Positions 15,896 through 25,467 of a stretch of 64,000 nucleotides of DNA are shown piece after piece. This DNA is from Palsa-1150 sp964531095 (GTDB taxonomy: Bacteria; Myxococcota_A; Polyangia; Polyangiales; Polyangiaceae): positions 41,533 to 105,532 of the forward strand of contig CAZHED010000016.1 of the NCBI GenBank assembly GCA_964531095.1, written 5' to 3'. The notes under the pieces are model-generated. The model made no database searches and was not told the DNA's origin. It worked only from the letters and a program-made list of their open reading frames with translations. The stretch's first letter is position 1; every line of letters starts with the position of its first letter. The translations under genes and the position numbers were made by a program.

Positions 15896-16234
15896 ATGAA
15901 GCGCGTGCAGGCCATCATTCGCGTGGAGCTCCTCGACGCCGTCGTGGAGCGCCTCGTCATGATCGGCGTGCGCGGCCTCACGATCGTCCCTGTGAAAGGG
16001 GCGGGGCGCAGCGGAGGCCGACGCGACGTATTTTGTGGAGGCGTCTACACCGTCTGGTTCGTCCCGAAGATCGAGCTCGAATGGTTCGGACCGGACAACG
16101 AGGCCGACGCCGTCGTACGCGCAATCGTGAGTCGCGCGGCGACGGGTAAAATCGGCGACGGCCGGGTCTTCGTGCAGTCCGTGGAGGAGGCGGTGCGCAT
16201 TCGGACCGGGGAGCGCGGGGTGGCCGCCGTCTGA
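15896..16234 (+). CDS. Nitrogen regulatory protein PII (divergent)
   Basis: Trimeric sensor of 2-oxoglutarate and adenylates that gates Amt and other nitrogen targets. The 112-residue protein aligns without gaps to E. coli GlnB numbering: VKGAGR (33-38), T-loop Y51, B-loop TGKIGDG (83-89) and IRIRTGE. Two positions differ. Q39, a 2-oxoglutarate/Mg ligand in classic PII, is Ser. Y46 in the T-loop is Phe. Y51, the uridylylation site, is kept. The ATG at 15896 gives the normal MK(R/K) start. It is divergent from amt and is followed by ileS after 55 bases. Whether it is glnB or glnK cannot be decided. Confidence 0.92.
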   Translation: MKRVQAIIRVELLDAVVERLVMIGVRGLTIVPVKGAGRSGGRRDVFCGGVYTVWFVPKIELEWFGPDNEADAVVRAIVSRAATGKIGDGRVFVQSVEEAVRIRTGERGVAAV

Positions 16235-16289
16235 GGGGTGCGCGTCCCGACGGCCGCGCTCGGGGGCATGCTAGAAGGCCGCTGGCCGC

Positions 16290-19200
16290 ATGCCCGAACC
16301 GCTCTTTGCGAAGGTAGCCAACGTCCTCGACTTCCCGGCGGAAGAGCATGCAATCCTGCGCTTCTGGCGGTCGGCGCGGATCTTCGAGAAGACTCTCACG
16401 AAGCCCGCCGCGCACGGGAACTTCGTCTTCTTCGAGGGGCCGCCGACGGCCAATGGGCTGCCGCACAACGGTCACGTCCTGACGCGCGTCATCAAGGACC
16501 TCTTCCCCCGCTACAAGACGATGCGCGGCTGGAGCGTACCCCGCAAGGCCGGGTGGGACACGCACGGGCTGCCCGTCGAGGTCGAGGTCGAGAAGGAGCT
16601 GCGCATTCACGGCAAGGCCGCCATCGAAGCCTATGGCGTCGAGCCGTTCGTGAAGAAGTGCCTCGAATCGGTCTTCCGATACACCAAAGAGTGGGAGGAC
16701 CTCACCGAGCGGGTCGCCTTCTGGGTCGACCTGGGCGACGCCTACGTCACGTACCACCGCCCGTACGTCGAGAGCGTCTGGTGGGCGCTGAGTGAGCTCT
16801 TCAAGAAGGGCCTCCTCTATCAGGGGCACAAAGTCGTGTGGTGGTGGGCGCAGGGCGGAACGGCGCTGAGCTCGGGCGAGGTGGGGCAGGGATACCGAAC
16901 GGTCGACGATCCGAGCGTGTACGTGGCGTTTCCTCTGGTCGACCCGCCCTGGTGGCCGGCCTTGCGCACGAAGGGGCAGCTCGAAGACAAGGAGATCGCG
17001 CTCGCCGTCTGGACGACGACTCCTTGGACCTTGCCCTCCAACATGTACGCGGCGGTGCCGAAGGACGACCAGGTCACCTTCCGCGTCGTCGACGCCGGCC
17101 AACGGTACTTGCTGGTCGCAGACAAACTCGCCGGCGAGCTCGCGGCAAAGACGAAGGCGAAGCCGACCGAAGTGTCCGTTCCGGCCGCATTACTCGAAAA
17201 CAACCGGTACAGGCCTCCGTTCGATCTTTTCGCCGCCGAGGCGCGCGCGTTCGACAACGTCGTCTTTCGCGTCGTTCGAGAAGACTTCGTCACCCTCGAC
17301 ACGGGCACGGGTGTGGTCCACATCGCGCCGGCCTTCGGCGAGGACGACCATCAGGCCCACCGGCGGCTCCTGGGGGCCCACCCGGATCTGCCGCTCTTTT
17401 GCGCGGTCAAGCCGGACGGAACCTTCATCGACCGGTTCGATCGCTACGCCGGGCGCTGGGTGAAGGAGTGCGACAAGGAGATCCAGCACGACTTGAAGGA
17501 CGCCGGCTTGCTGGTCTTCGCGGAGTCCTACCGCCACGACTACCCGTTTTGCTGGCGCGCCGATACAGACCCGCTGATCCAGTACGCCCGCCCCGCCTGG
17601 TACATCCGTACGACCGCTCTCATCGACCGCGCGATCGCCAACAGTCGCACGATTCACTGGCTCCCCGAGCACATCAAAGAAGGTCGCTTCGGCGACTTTC
17701 TCGCAAACAACGTGGACTGGGCGCTGTCGCGCGAGCGCTGGTGGGGCACGCCGCTCAACGTGTGGGTGTGCGACCTCGACGTGGAGCACAAGGAGGCGCC
17801 GGCGAGCGTCGCCGAGATCGAAGCGCGCAGCCCCCATGCGTTCGACCACTTTCACGCCGCGCGTCGCATCGACCCCACGCTGAGCGAGCACCTCATCGTT
17901 CACAAGCCATGGATCGATCAGGTGACCTTCCCCTGCCTCCGGTGCGCGGGCACGATGCGGCGGGTTCCCGAGGTCATCGATTGCTGGTTCGACTCCGGTT
18001 GCATGCCTTTCGCCCAGTGGGGCTACCCGCATCGCGGGCGTGAACAATTCGAGCGCAGCTTTCCAGCCGATTTCATCAGCGAAGCGATCGACCAGACCCG
18101 GGGGTGGTTCTACTCGCTGCTCATGATCTCGACGTTGGTCTTCGAAGAGCAGCCTTACCCGCATCCGTTCAAGACTTGCATCGTTCTCGGCCACGTCAGC
18201 GACAAGGAAGGCAAAAAGGAAAGCAAGAGCAAAGGCAACTACACGCCGCCCGAGATCATCCTCGACAAGGTCGCGATGGAGTTCGCCGTCCGAGACACCA
18301 AGGCGGGAGAATCGCCGCAGGCCGTCGCGATCATCTCGCGCGACGACCTCGAGGGAATGGATCTGCCCGAGGGCGCCCTCGTTCGAGTGTACCGCGGCGA
18401 CGATCCCAACGGGGGCATCGAGCTGCCGGTGGTCGCGGACAAGCGCTTGCCGCGGCGCGTGGTCGTCCTCGGACAAGAGCAGCGGGCGAAGCTTGGCGTA
18501 TTGCCTGCGGAAGCGAGGGACATCAAACCGGCCGACGTGCCGCGCCTGCCGCACGAGGAGCGCGTGACGATCGAGGATCCAGCGACCCCGGCTCCGGGAG
18601 CCGATGCCTTCCGGTGGTTCTTCTACGCGTCGAGCCCTCCGTGGTCGGCGACGCGCCATTCGCTCTCGAACGTGCGGGCGCTTCAGAAGGAGTTCGCCGT
18701 CAAGCTGCGCAACGTCTATTCGTTCTTCACGATCTACGCGAACATCGACGGGTTCCGACCGCGCGCCCAGCCCGAGACGGCGCCCGCGGCGCGGCCGGAG
18801 CTCGACCGGTGGATCCGCGGCGAGCTCGCCGAGGCCACGCGTACGGTCACGTCCCGCATGGACGAATACGACGTCTTCGGCGCGACCCAGCGGCTCATCT
18901 CCCTGGTCGACGCGCTATCGAACTGGTGGGTGCGCCGGAGCCGCAGCCGATTCTGGAGGTCGGGTTGGGACGGGGACAAGGCGAGCGCGCACGAGACGAT
19001 CTACGAGTGCCTCGTCACGATTGCCAAGCTCACCGCGCCTTTCACGCCTTACGCGGCCGAGGCCATGTACCAGAACCTCGTGGTGCGCCCGGGGCTCCCC
19101 GGAGCCCGCGAGAGTGTCCACCTCGAAGACTGGCCGGCGTTCGACGACTCCTGGATCGACGAGGCGTTGTCACGCAAGACGGAGGTGGTCCGCGGGGCCG

Positions 19201-19934
19201 TGAGCCTAGGGCTGAGGGCGCGGATGGACGCCAAGATCCGAGTCCGCCAGCCGCTGCGTTCGGCGACGATCGTTCTCAACGACGAACGGGACGCAAGCCT
19301 CGTCGAAGGCGCCCTCGAAGCCATTCGCGAAGAGTTGAACGTGCTGACGGTGAAGATCGGCTCCCACGACGACCGCGGCCGATTCGGGACGACGGAGTAC
19401 AAGCCGAATTTCCGGAGCCTCGGGCAGCGCGGGATGGGCCGAGTGGCGCAAGACTTGAAGAAGGCGACTGCGAGCAACGACCGCGAAGCGCACCAGGCGA
19501 AATTGGACGCGCTCAAGCTCGGCAAGTCGTCGTGGCGCGGGCACGAAATCCTCCGGGACGACGTCGAAGTCGCCTTCGAACCGAATCCTGGCGTCGCCGC
19601 GGCGGCCGATCGCGTTGGGTCGGTCTTTCTCGACACCGAAATCGACGACGAGCTGCGCGACCTCGGCCTCTTGCGCGAGCTTCTGAACCGCGTGCAAACG
19701 ATGCGAAAAGAGATGGGTCTCGAGTACACCGATCGGATCCGCGTCTCGGTGACGGGGAGCAGTCGCGTGCGCGCCGTCGTCGAAAAGTACCGCGCGATGC
19801 TCTCCGAGGAGGCGCTGGCCGTCGAGATTTCCACGCTTGGGCGCGGCGCGGGTGGCGCACTTGGCGACGGCGCCGAGCTGCGCCAAGTCGACGTCGAGGG
19901 CGACGCCGTAGTGCTCGCCATCGCGCGAGTGTAA
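16290..19934 (+). CDS. ileS: Isoleucyl-tRNA synthetase, class with eukaryote-like features
   Basis: Charges tRNA-Ile; class Ia synthetase, 1214 residues, longer than the roughly 1050 of common IleRS2 enzymes. Motifs in order are the HIGH variant HNGH (59-62), GWDTHGLPVE, the CP1 editing region (TTPWTLPSN, then the GTGVVHIAPAFGEDD editing site), WFDSG and the KMSKS variant SKSKGN near 644-649. An anticodon-binding domain follows. About 110 residues are inserted between the KMSKS loop and GADAFRWFFYASSPPW (near 769); this stretch has no motif known to me. No zinc-binding C-terminal Cys cluster was seen, as in the IleRS2 type linked to natural mupirocin tolerance. The start at 16290 gives the family N-terminus. 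Confidence 0.95.
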   Translation: MPEPLFAKVANVLDFPAEEHAILRFWRSARIFEKTLTKPAAHGNFVFFEGPPTANGLPHNGHVLTRVIKDLFPRYKTMRGWSVPRKAGWDTHGLPVEVEVEKELRIHGKAAIEAYGVEPFVKKCLESVFRYTKEWEDLTERVAFWVDLGDAYVTYHRPYVESVWWALSELFKKGLLYQGHKVVWWWAQGGTALSSGEVGQGYRTVDDPSVYVAFPLVDPPWWPALRTKGQLEDKEIALAVWTTTPWTLPSNMYAAVPKDDQVTFRVVDAGQRYLLVADKLAGELAAKTKAKPTEVSVPAALLENNRYRPPFDLFAAEARAFDNVVFRVVREDFVTLDTGTGVVHIAPAFGEDDHQAHRRLLGAHPDLPLFCAVKPDGTFIDRFDRYAGRWVKECDKEIQHDLKDAGLLVFAESYRHDYPFCWRADTDPLIQYARPAWYIRTTALIDRAIANSRTIHWLPEHIKEGRFGDFLANNVDWALSRERWWGTPLNVWVCDLDVEHKEAPASVAEIEARSPHAFDHFHAARRIDPTLSEHLIVHKPWIDQVTFPCLRCAGTMRRVPEVIDCWFDSGCMPFAQWGYPHRGREQFERSFPADFISEAIDQTRGWFYSLLMISTLVFEEQPYPHPFKTCIVLGHVSDKEGKKESKSKGNYTPPEIILDKVAMEFAVRDTKAGESPQAVAIISRDDLEGMDLPEGALVRVYRGDDPNGGIELPVVADKRLPRRVVVLGQEQRAKLGVLPAEARDIKPADVPRLPHEERVTIEDPATPAPGADAFRWFFYASSPPWSATRHSLSNVRALQKEFAVKLRNVYSFFTIYANIDGFRPRAQPETAPAARPELDRWIRGELAEATRTVTSRMDEYDVFGATQRLISLVDALSNWWVRRSRSRFWRSGWDGDKASAHETIYECLVTIAKLTAPFTPYAAEAMYQNLVVRPGLPGARESVHLEDWPAFDDSWIDEALSRKTEVVRGAVSLGLRARMDAKIRVRQPLRSATIVLNDERDASLVEGALEAIREELNVLTVKIGSHDDRGRFGTTEYKPNFRSLGQRGMGRVAQDLKKATASNDREAHQAKLDALKLGKSSWRGHEILRDDVEVAFEPNPGVAAAADRVGSVFLDTEIDDELRDLGLLRELLNRVQTMRKEMGLEYTDRIRVSVTGSSRVRAVVEKYRAMLSEEALAVEISTLGRGAGGALGDGAELRQVDVEGDAVVLAIARV

Positions 19935-19994
19935 ACTTTCCTGCGGCGTCGAGGGGGGGCCGTCTGATATGGTGAGGGGCTTCGGATAGGGGCA

Positions 19995-21401
19995 ATGAAC
20001 GTGATCAAGGCAAAGCGCTCCCGAACGGAAGCAACGATTCGGAGGGTCCTGCCTGCGTCCTGGGACGGGGTCGGGATCGGCGCCGCGCTCGCGAAGGCGA
20101 GGAAGCGAGAAGCCAGCCTGGATGGGTCTCCCGTCCGGCCTCCGCTCGCTCGCGCCGAGCTCCTCGACAAGACGGCGCGAACCAGGTTCGAGGAAGAGAT
20201 CGACGCCGCGCTGAAGCGTCGACCGGCCAACGAGACGAAGCTCGCGGGGGCGCTTCGGGCCGTAGCTCCGTTCAGCCCGTCTCTGCGCGCTTCGCTGGGC
20301 GAAGCGACTTCGGTGCTCCTGCGCCGCGGTGCGCGGCAGCGCGAGCTCTACGCGTGCGGGCTCCGCGCTCTCGCCGAAGCGCAAGATCGGCAAGTGGTTG
20401 CCCTTCTCCGGCAGGCGCTCGCCGGGGAAGAGGCCGGGGGCTCTGCGGCGCTGAGCGCCGCTTGTTTCTCGCGCGATCCCGAGCTTTCGCAGGTGCTCGC
20501 CAAAGTCGCTGCAAGCCGTCAGTCACACTTGGCGTTCGGCGCGGAGTTGGCGCGCGTGGCGCGAGGCGAATCCAACGGCGCGCTTCTCGCTCAGCTCGCG
20601 CCGATGATCAAGGAGAGTCACCGAATCTCGATGTGCATCGAGCTCTTCGTGCCGCTCGTTCGGGCTCTGCCGGTCGCGTCGCACGTGGTGCCCGCGCTGT
20701 CGGTCCTTCGGGGAGCCGAGCGCCACCTCGGGCGGTGGCTCGTGCTCGCCGAGGTCGCAGTGCGGGCGGGGGACATGACGCCTCTCGCGGAGGCTCGCGC
20801 CAAAGCTGGAAACGGTCCGACCAGCGCGCGCGCGGCCTGGTCGCTAGTGACCTGGGCCCTGGCCGACACGGACGCAATCGCGCGCGGCGCGGCCGCTCCC
20901 CTCGCGCCCGCGACGCGACCGACGCTCGAGCTCATCGCGCGCCTGTCCGACCGTCCGAGCGCCGATCGGGACACCACGTTTCTATTTCGTCTGGCGCGAG
21001 CGCGGGCGGTTTGCGTGCGCCCGATGCTCGAGGCGCTCGCTCGCGCCGCATCGCTCCCCGACGACACCAGCGTGCGAGCGGCCATGCACCTGGCTCGCGA
21101 TCATGGCCGCGGCGATATGGGCGAGGCGCTCGGGGAAGCGGCGGGGCCCGGCCGACGAGAAGAGCTTCGCGGGTTGGCTGCGGCCGCGCTGTGGGACGTG
21201 GCCGCGGGCGCCCAGAGTGATTTCGCGGACCGGACGCGCGCACGCATTCCGGAGATCGTGGACGATCTGCTCGGGTCTCGCGTAATTGGCAACGTCGCCT
21301 GGGGGGCGCTCATCCGCGCTGCCGCCAAAGGGGGAGCCGGTCTCGACCCGCTGCTGACCGAGACCGTGTTTCGATGGATCCAGTGGGGCTGGCTCGAATG
21401 A
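19995..21401 (+). CDS. Helical-repeat (HEAT-like) hypothetical protein
   Basis: Unrecognised 468-residue protein, very rich in Ala, Leu and Arg. Helix pairs recur from about residue 80 to the end (for example RELYACGLRALAEAQDRQVV and ELRGLAAAALWDVAAG), as in HEAT or armadillo-type solenoids. There is no signal peptide. The stop overlaps the start of the metallopeptidase gene by ATGA, so the two products are made together. A scaffold or inhibitor role for the exported partner is possible but unproven. The ATG at 19995 follows GGATAGGGGCA, a fair ribosome binding site. Confidence 0.65.
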   Translation: MNVIKAKRSRTEATIRRVLPASWDGVGIGAALAKARKREASLDGSPVRPPLARAELLDKTARTRFEEEIDAALKRRPANETKLAGALRAVAPFSPSLRASLGEATSVLLRRGARQRELYACGLRALAEAQDRQVVALLRQALAGEEAGGSAALSAACFSRDPELSQVLAKVAASRQSHLAFGAELARVARGESNGALLAQLAPMIKESHRISMCIELFVPLVRALPVASHVVPALSVLRGAERHLGRWLVLAEVAVRAGDMTPLAEARAKAGNGPTSARAAWSLVTWALADTDAIARGAAAPLAPATRPTLELIARLSDRPSADRDTTFLFRLARARAVCVRPMLEALARAASLPDDTSVRAAMHLARDHGRGDMGEALGEAAGPGRREELRGLAAAALWDVAAGAQSDFADRTRARIPEIVDDLLGSRVIGNVAWGALIRAAAKGGAGLDPLLTETVFRWIQWGWLE

Positions 21402-23233
21402 ATGCCCGCCTGGCGGGGCTGGTGGGTTGCGCGCTGTTCGGCGCGCAGTCCGCCGCCCTCGCCGGCGACTGGCCCCCACTTCGCGTCGTTCTCTGGGCCG
21501 ACCGCGACGACGACGACGCCGAAGGGACCCCCGACGGCGAGCAAAGCGCGGTTCCCCCGCTCGCGCGCGCCGATCTCCTCCTGATCGATGGTCATCTCCT
21601 CGGCGCGCCTGTGCAAGTGCTCTCAGGTGGCGAGCACGCGCGGGTGGTGCTCCCGAACGGCCGGCCGCTGCCTTGGGGACACTCGTTTCCGGAGGCGGGG
21701 TGGCTGCAGGGGGTATCGCCGGGTCGGGTCGAGCTGGTCTCGAAGATCGCGGGCGGGCGGGCGCACCTCACCATCGACGTTCGTGGGATCGACATGCGCG
21801 ACGGACAGGGGGAGGTGGTCGACATGGCCCGATCGCACGCGTCGCTCGAGCGCACGCCGCCGACGCGCGTCGAAGGACCGCCGGACGCGAACTACGACGA
21901 CGTCGACGCGCTTCGTGTCGTCATGGCGCTCCCCGACGACCGTCCAGGCCTCGACGGAGACCGCGAGATCGGCGTCGAGTCGGTGAGCGCGCTCGGCGTG
22001 CAGATCGACTCCATCGCGCGCCTCGCCCTGTCTCCGTCGGCGTGCACCCGCCCCTACGCCGGCGTGCGCTGCTGGGCGAGCGCGCCGCTGCGGCTCGTCA
22101 TCGACGACGTAGACCGCGACCACCCCTTGGTCGCCGACCGGTCCATCAAAGCAGAAGTCGGCGGCGGCATCGTTCTGCGCTCCGACGGGCGCAAGGCGCA
22201 GATGATTCGCGTGCTCGGCCCGCGGACCTCGCCCGTGGGGCCGATCGGGCGGCTGCGAGCCACGCTGCGGCCGTTCGTGCTGCGGGTGACGCCGGGTGGC
22301 GCCCCGGCGATCGGCGGAACGGACGCGGGGGCCGTCAGCGCGCTCCGCGCGGAGCTCGGGTCCGCGTCCGCGATTTGGGGACAGTGCGGCCTAGCGTTCG
22401 GCGATCCACGGCAGCTGGACGTGCGCGTGGTCGACCCCCCGCCGTCGCACCTGGTGGCCATCGGCGACGATCTCGGCATCGCCGCCAGCGGCGGGGAGAT
22501 TCGCCTGCGCGTCGGCGACAGGACGATCGTCGTCCCGACGTCATCGGGTGAGGGGCCCGATCGCGTCGCTCGTGTTCTGGCCGGGCTCGCGGACCGCGCA
22601 GGGTTCGTGGCCGTCGTCTCGCCCAACGCGCGCATCGGTCCGGGGCTCGCGCCGAGTGTGGACGTATCGCTCCGCCGCAGAGACGGGGCGCTCGTCGCCG
22701 TCGACGCGGTTCCGGGCTCTCCGCTGTCGACGGACGCCACGCTGAGCGTTCGCATCGGTTCCGTCGACTTGAGCGATGGTCTGCAGCATTTCACGGACAT
22801 GGACGCCATGGCCGGCACGCTCGAAGAGCGAACGCTGCTGAAAGCCATCGACGACGGCGACCCGACGACCATCGAAATCGTGGTCGTACCTCTGTTCGCA
22901 GGTGGCGGCAGGATTGGCGAATCGTTCATCGGGAGCGACCTCTCGAGCGTGCGCAACGTCGTTCTCCTCGACCGAGCGGGGATCCGCGCCAGAAAGAGCA
23001 GCTTGACGCTCGCGCACGAGCTCGGGCACGTGCTGATGGATCTCCCGGGGCACCCGGATGATTACGGTGTGGACGCGCCGACGCTCCTGATGGACTCGGA
23101 CGCGGCGGACGCGTCGGCGTTCGGTCCGCGCCGAATCACCGTCGACGAGTGCGCTCGCGTGGTGCGACAGTCAGGACCGAAGGCGCGCATGCCCTTGTTG
23201 ACCGAATGGCCGATCGGTCCAATTCCTCGGTAG
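21398..23233 (+). CDS. Secreted zinc metallopeptidase-like protein
   Basis: A 611-residue exported protein. The signal peptide ends near SAALA before GDWPP (about residue 24). Residues 25-520 form a long beta-rich region without a recognised domain. Near residue 540 lies HELGHVLMDLPGH, which has the HEXXH zinc site and a third candidate His, followed by TLLMDSD as a possible Met-turn. The geometry is metzincin-like, but the spacing between the second and third His differs from the strict HEXXHXXGXXH. It probably cleaves protein in the periplasm or outside the cell. The ATG at 21398 overlaps the previous stop. A convergent lipoprotein gene follows. Confidence 0.75.
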   Translation: MNARLAGLVGCALFGAQSAALAGDWPPLRVVLWADRDDDDAEGTPDGEQSAVPPLARADLLLIDGHLLGAPVQVLSGGEHARVVLPNGRPLPWGHSFPEAGWLQGVSPGRVELVSKIAGGRAHLTIDVRGIDMRDGQGEVVDMARSHASLERTPPTRVEGPPDANYDDVDALRVVMALPDDRPGLDGDREIGVESVSALGVQIDSIARLALSPSACTRPYAGVRCWASAPLRLVIDDVDRDHPLVADRSIKAEVGGGIVLRSDGRKAQMIRVLGPRTSPVGPIGRLRATLRPFVLRVTPGGAPAIGGTDAGAVSALRAELGSASAIWGQCGLAFGDPRQLDVRVVDPPPSHLVAIGDDLGIAASGGEIRLRVGDRTIVVPTSSGEGPDRVARVLAGLADRAGFVAVVSPNARIGPGLAPSVDVSLRRRDGALVAVDAVPGSPLSTDATLSVRIGSVDLSDGLQHFTDMDAMAGTLEERTLLKAIDDGDPTTIEIVVVPLFAGGGRIGESFIGSDLSSVRNVVLLDRAGIRARKSSLTLAHELGHVLMDLPGHPDDYGVDAPTLLMDSDAADASAFGPRRITVDECARVVRQSGPKARMPLLTEWPIGPIPR

Positions 23234-23253
23234 GTGCGGAGCGGCGACGCGGC

Positions 23254-25326
23254 TCAATAGGAGCCCGCCGCCGTATCCAGCGCATACGCGCTCCAGACTC
23301 CCGTCGCGGTCGCATTCGAGAACTGGCCGTTGCGGAGGTTGCTGTAATCGAACGCGCTCATGCGGGCGATCGCGAACGTGGTGTTGATGGGGCCTGGCAC
23401 CAGCGCGGCGATGCCAGGCACCTGCGTGAGGTCGGGTACGTCGAACGACAGATTGGAGCCGGGTGCGACGATCTGCCAGGTGAGAAGACCATTTCCCGAC
23501 GAGACTTGGACGACGACGAGGTCAATCGGTCCGGTCGCCTGGAGGGCAACGTGGGTGCCACCCCACTTGGCAGCGGAAGGCTGCACGAGGGTCGGCACGT
23601 CGAAGAAGCCGCCGATAGTCACCGGGTCGTTGGCGACGGCCGTCTCGATGCGATTGACCACCGACATCGGGGGGCCTGCGTTGGTGCCGGTGACCGCCGC
23701 CGCGGTCAGGTCGTAGAATGACCCCGAGAGCGTGCCGTCGAGCGACGGAGCCCCCACAAAGGAGACGGCGCCGGCGGCGGGGAGCAGCGTGGTGACGCTT
23801 CCTTGAGGCAGGATGGCAAACTGGCCGGCGCCCACGTTCACGGCCAATGTCGAAACCAACCGGTCGGGTCCGCGCGGTCCCGACTGCGGCGGCTGCGGCT
23901 CCGTCATGACGGTGTGGTCGAGCAGGGTGCTCATCGGGATGTCGATGCCCTCGGTTTGCTGCCCGGGCTGGGCGAGGACTCCACGCGCAACGCCGATCGC
24001 GTACGGCTCAAACCAGGGCGGCACCGCAGAGCGATTCTCGATGCCGGCGAGGGCGTAAATCGTGCGGTTGCCGGGAAGGACCGGCAGCGAGTACGTGAAG
24101 CCGACCGATCCGGTCGAGTCGGGCGTGGTCGCGTAAAAGCTCGACGGAAGCTGGAACGTGTCGAGCGGGTTCGTGGTCGTGGAAAAGACGTACGCCGCGC
24201 GCCGCTCGTCGCCCGCGGGCATCGGCACGTTCGCCCAGTTCGCGCGCGCGAACTCGACGCCGGTGGGCCACACCAGCTGGCCGCCCACGTTGCCGCTCGC
24301 CGTGCCGTAGTAGTTGCCGGACGAGGGCGGGTCGCCCTGGCCGCACGACGGGTCCAGCTCGGGCGCCAGGTACGCGGTCACCGTGTCGACCGGAACGTCG
24401 ACGAACGTGATCGGCTGATGGCACTTCGCGGCGATCGTCACCGTGGCCTTGCCGTTGAGAGACGGGCCGGTCAGCCGCGCAACGCCCGACGAATCGAACG
24501 TCCCGAGGATGGCCGTCGCGATCGTCGATCCGGCGATCGCCCGTCCTCCGGCGAGCGGCGCTCCGGTCCACGAATCGAACGCGAGCACTTCGAGGGCCCC
24601 AGACAGTGCGCCGCCACTCAGCCCGCCGCGGTACCCGTCAGGAGAGTCGCTGTACGTGAACGCGTCGCGGGCTTGGTCGATCGTGCCGTCGGCGTTGGTC
24701 ACCGTCACGTCTTGCGTGCCGGGGGAGCCCGCAGGGGTCGTGCACGCCAGGTCGGTGGGGTCGGTCACGGCCGCCGCCGTGCACGGTCGGCCACCGACCG
24801 CGACGGTCGAGGCGTCCGTCCAGTGCGTTCCGCTACCCTGCAGCGTGATTCTTGTCCCGCCGGTCGTCGCTCCGGTGTCGGGCGACACGACGAACGCGTC
24901 ATAGAAGAACCCGGCGGCCAAGGTGCGCTCCTCGGCCGTCGCCACGTTGCGAACGCGCACGTCGGCGGGGCCCGGTGTTCCTTGGGGGGTGACGACCGAG
25001 GCGTGCGTCGGGTCACTCGCGAAGACCGCGCTCGGGTCGAGCTGCGACGAGCCGATCCAGATCTGGATCAAGGACGAGAAGCCGCGGCCCGCGACGGTCG
25101 CGTGCGTGCCGCCAGTCCACGGGCCGTGGGAGGGCTGCAGGCCGGTGATCGCGAATGGGTCGCCGAGGTCGACGTCAGCCAGGCGGCCGGCGTCGCTGCT
25201 GCCGAGTACGATCGCCGGGGCCGCGCCAGCGTCGTCTTGGTACGGGGCGAGCGGCGGCCCCGACCGTAGACACCCGGTCATCGTAGCCACCGCGGCGAGC
25301 CAAGCGATCGCCTTCGGCCGAAGCAT
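23254..25326 (-). CDS. IPT/TIG-domain surface lipoprotein
   Basis: Predicted lipoprotein, 690 residues: signal MLRPKAIAWLAAVATMTGC with lipobox MTGC. Two immunoglobulin-like IPT/TIG domains follow at about 40-125 and 126-215 (GLQPSHGPWTGGTHATVAGRGF and SPDTGATTGGTRITLQGSG are the diagnostic openings). Next comes a carboxypeptidase-regulatory-like beta domain (GALEVLAFDSWTGAPLAG). The last 400 residues are beta-rich and unassigned. It is likely an adhesin or carbohydrate-contacting surface protein. An upstream in-frame ATG at 25362 exists, but the lipoprotein signal fixes the start at 25326. Convergent with the metallopeptidase. Confidence 0.8.
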   Translation of the reverse strand: MLRPKAIAWLAAVATMTGCLRSGPPLAPYQDDAGAAPAIVLGSSDAGRLADVDLGDPFAITGLQPSHGPWTGGTHATVAGRGFSSLIQIWIGSSQLDPSAVFASDPTHASVVTPQGTPGPADVRVRNVATAEERTLAAGFFYDAFVVSPDTGATTGGTRITLQGSGTHWTDASTVAVGGRPCTAAAVTDPTDLACTTPAGSPGTQDVTVTNADGTIDQARDAFTYSDSPDGYRGGLSGGALSGALEVLAFDSWTGAPLAGGRAIAGSTIATAILGTFDSSGVARLTGPSLNGKATVTIAAKCHQPITFVDVPVDTVTAYLAPELDPSCGQGDPPSSGNYYGTASGNVGGQLVWPTGVEFARANWANVPMPAGDERRAAYVFSTTTNPLDTFQLPSSFYATTPDSTGSVGFTYSLPVLPGNRTIYALAGIENRSAVPPWFEPYAIGVARGVLAQPGQQTEGIDIPMSTLLDHTVMTEPQPPQSGPRGPDRLVSTLAVNVGAGQFAILPQGSVTTLLPAAGAVSFVGAPSLDGTLSGSFYDLTAAAVTGTNAGPPMSVVNRIETAVANDPVTIGGFFDVPTLVQPSAAKWGGTHVALQATGPIDLVVVQVSSGNGLLTWQIVAPGSNLSFDVPDLTQVPGIAALVPGPINTTFAIARMSAFDYSNLRNGQFSNATATGVWSAYALDTAAGSY

Positions 25327-25467
25327 CGGCCGGCAAGGCCAGCCGGCGCGGCAGGTTCGCATCACGCCCCAAGCGTAGGCCAAGCGGGGGCGGGCGCAAA
25401 TGCGGCTGGGCACAATGCAGCTTGCCGGATCTTGCGCGCGCCCGCATCGGGCCTACGCTTGTCGGCC

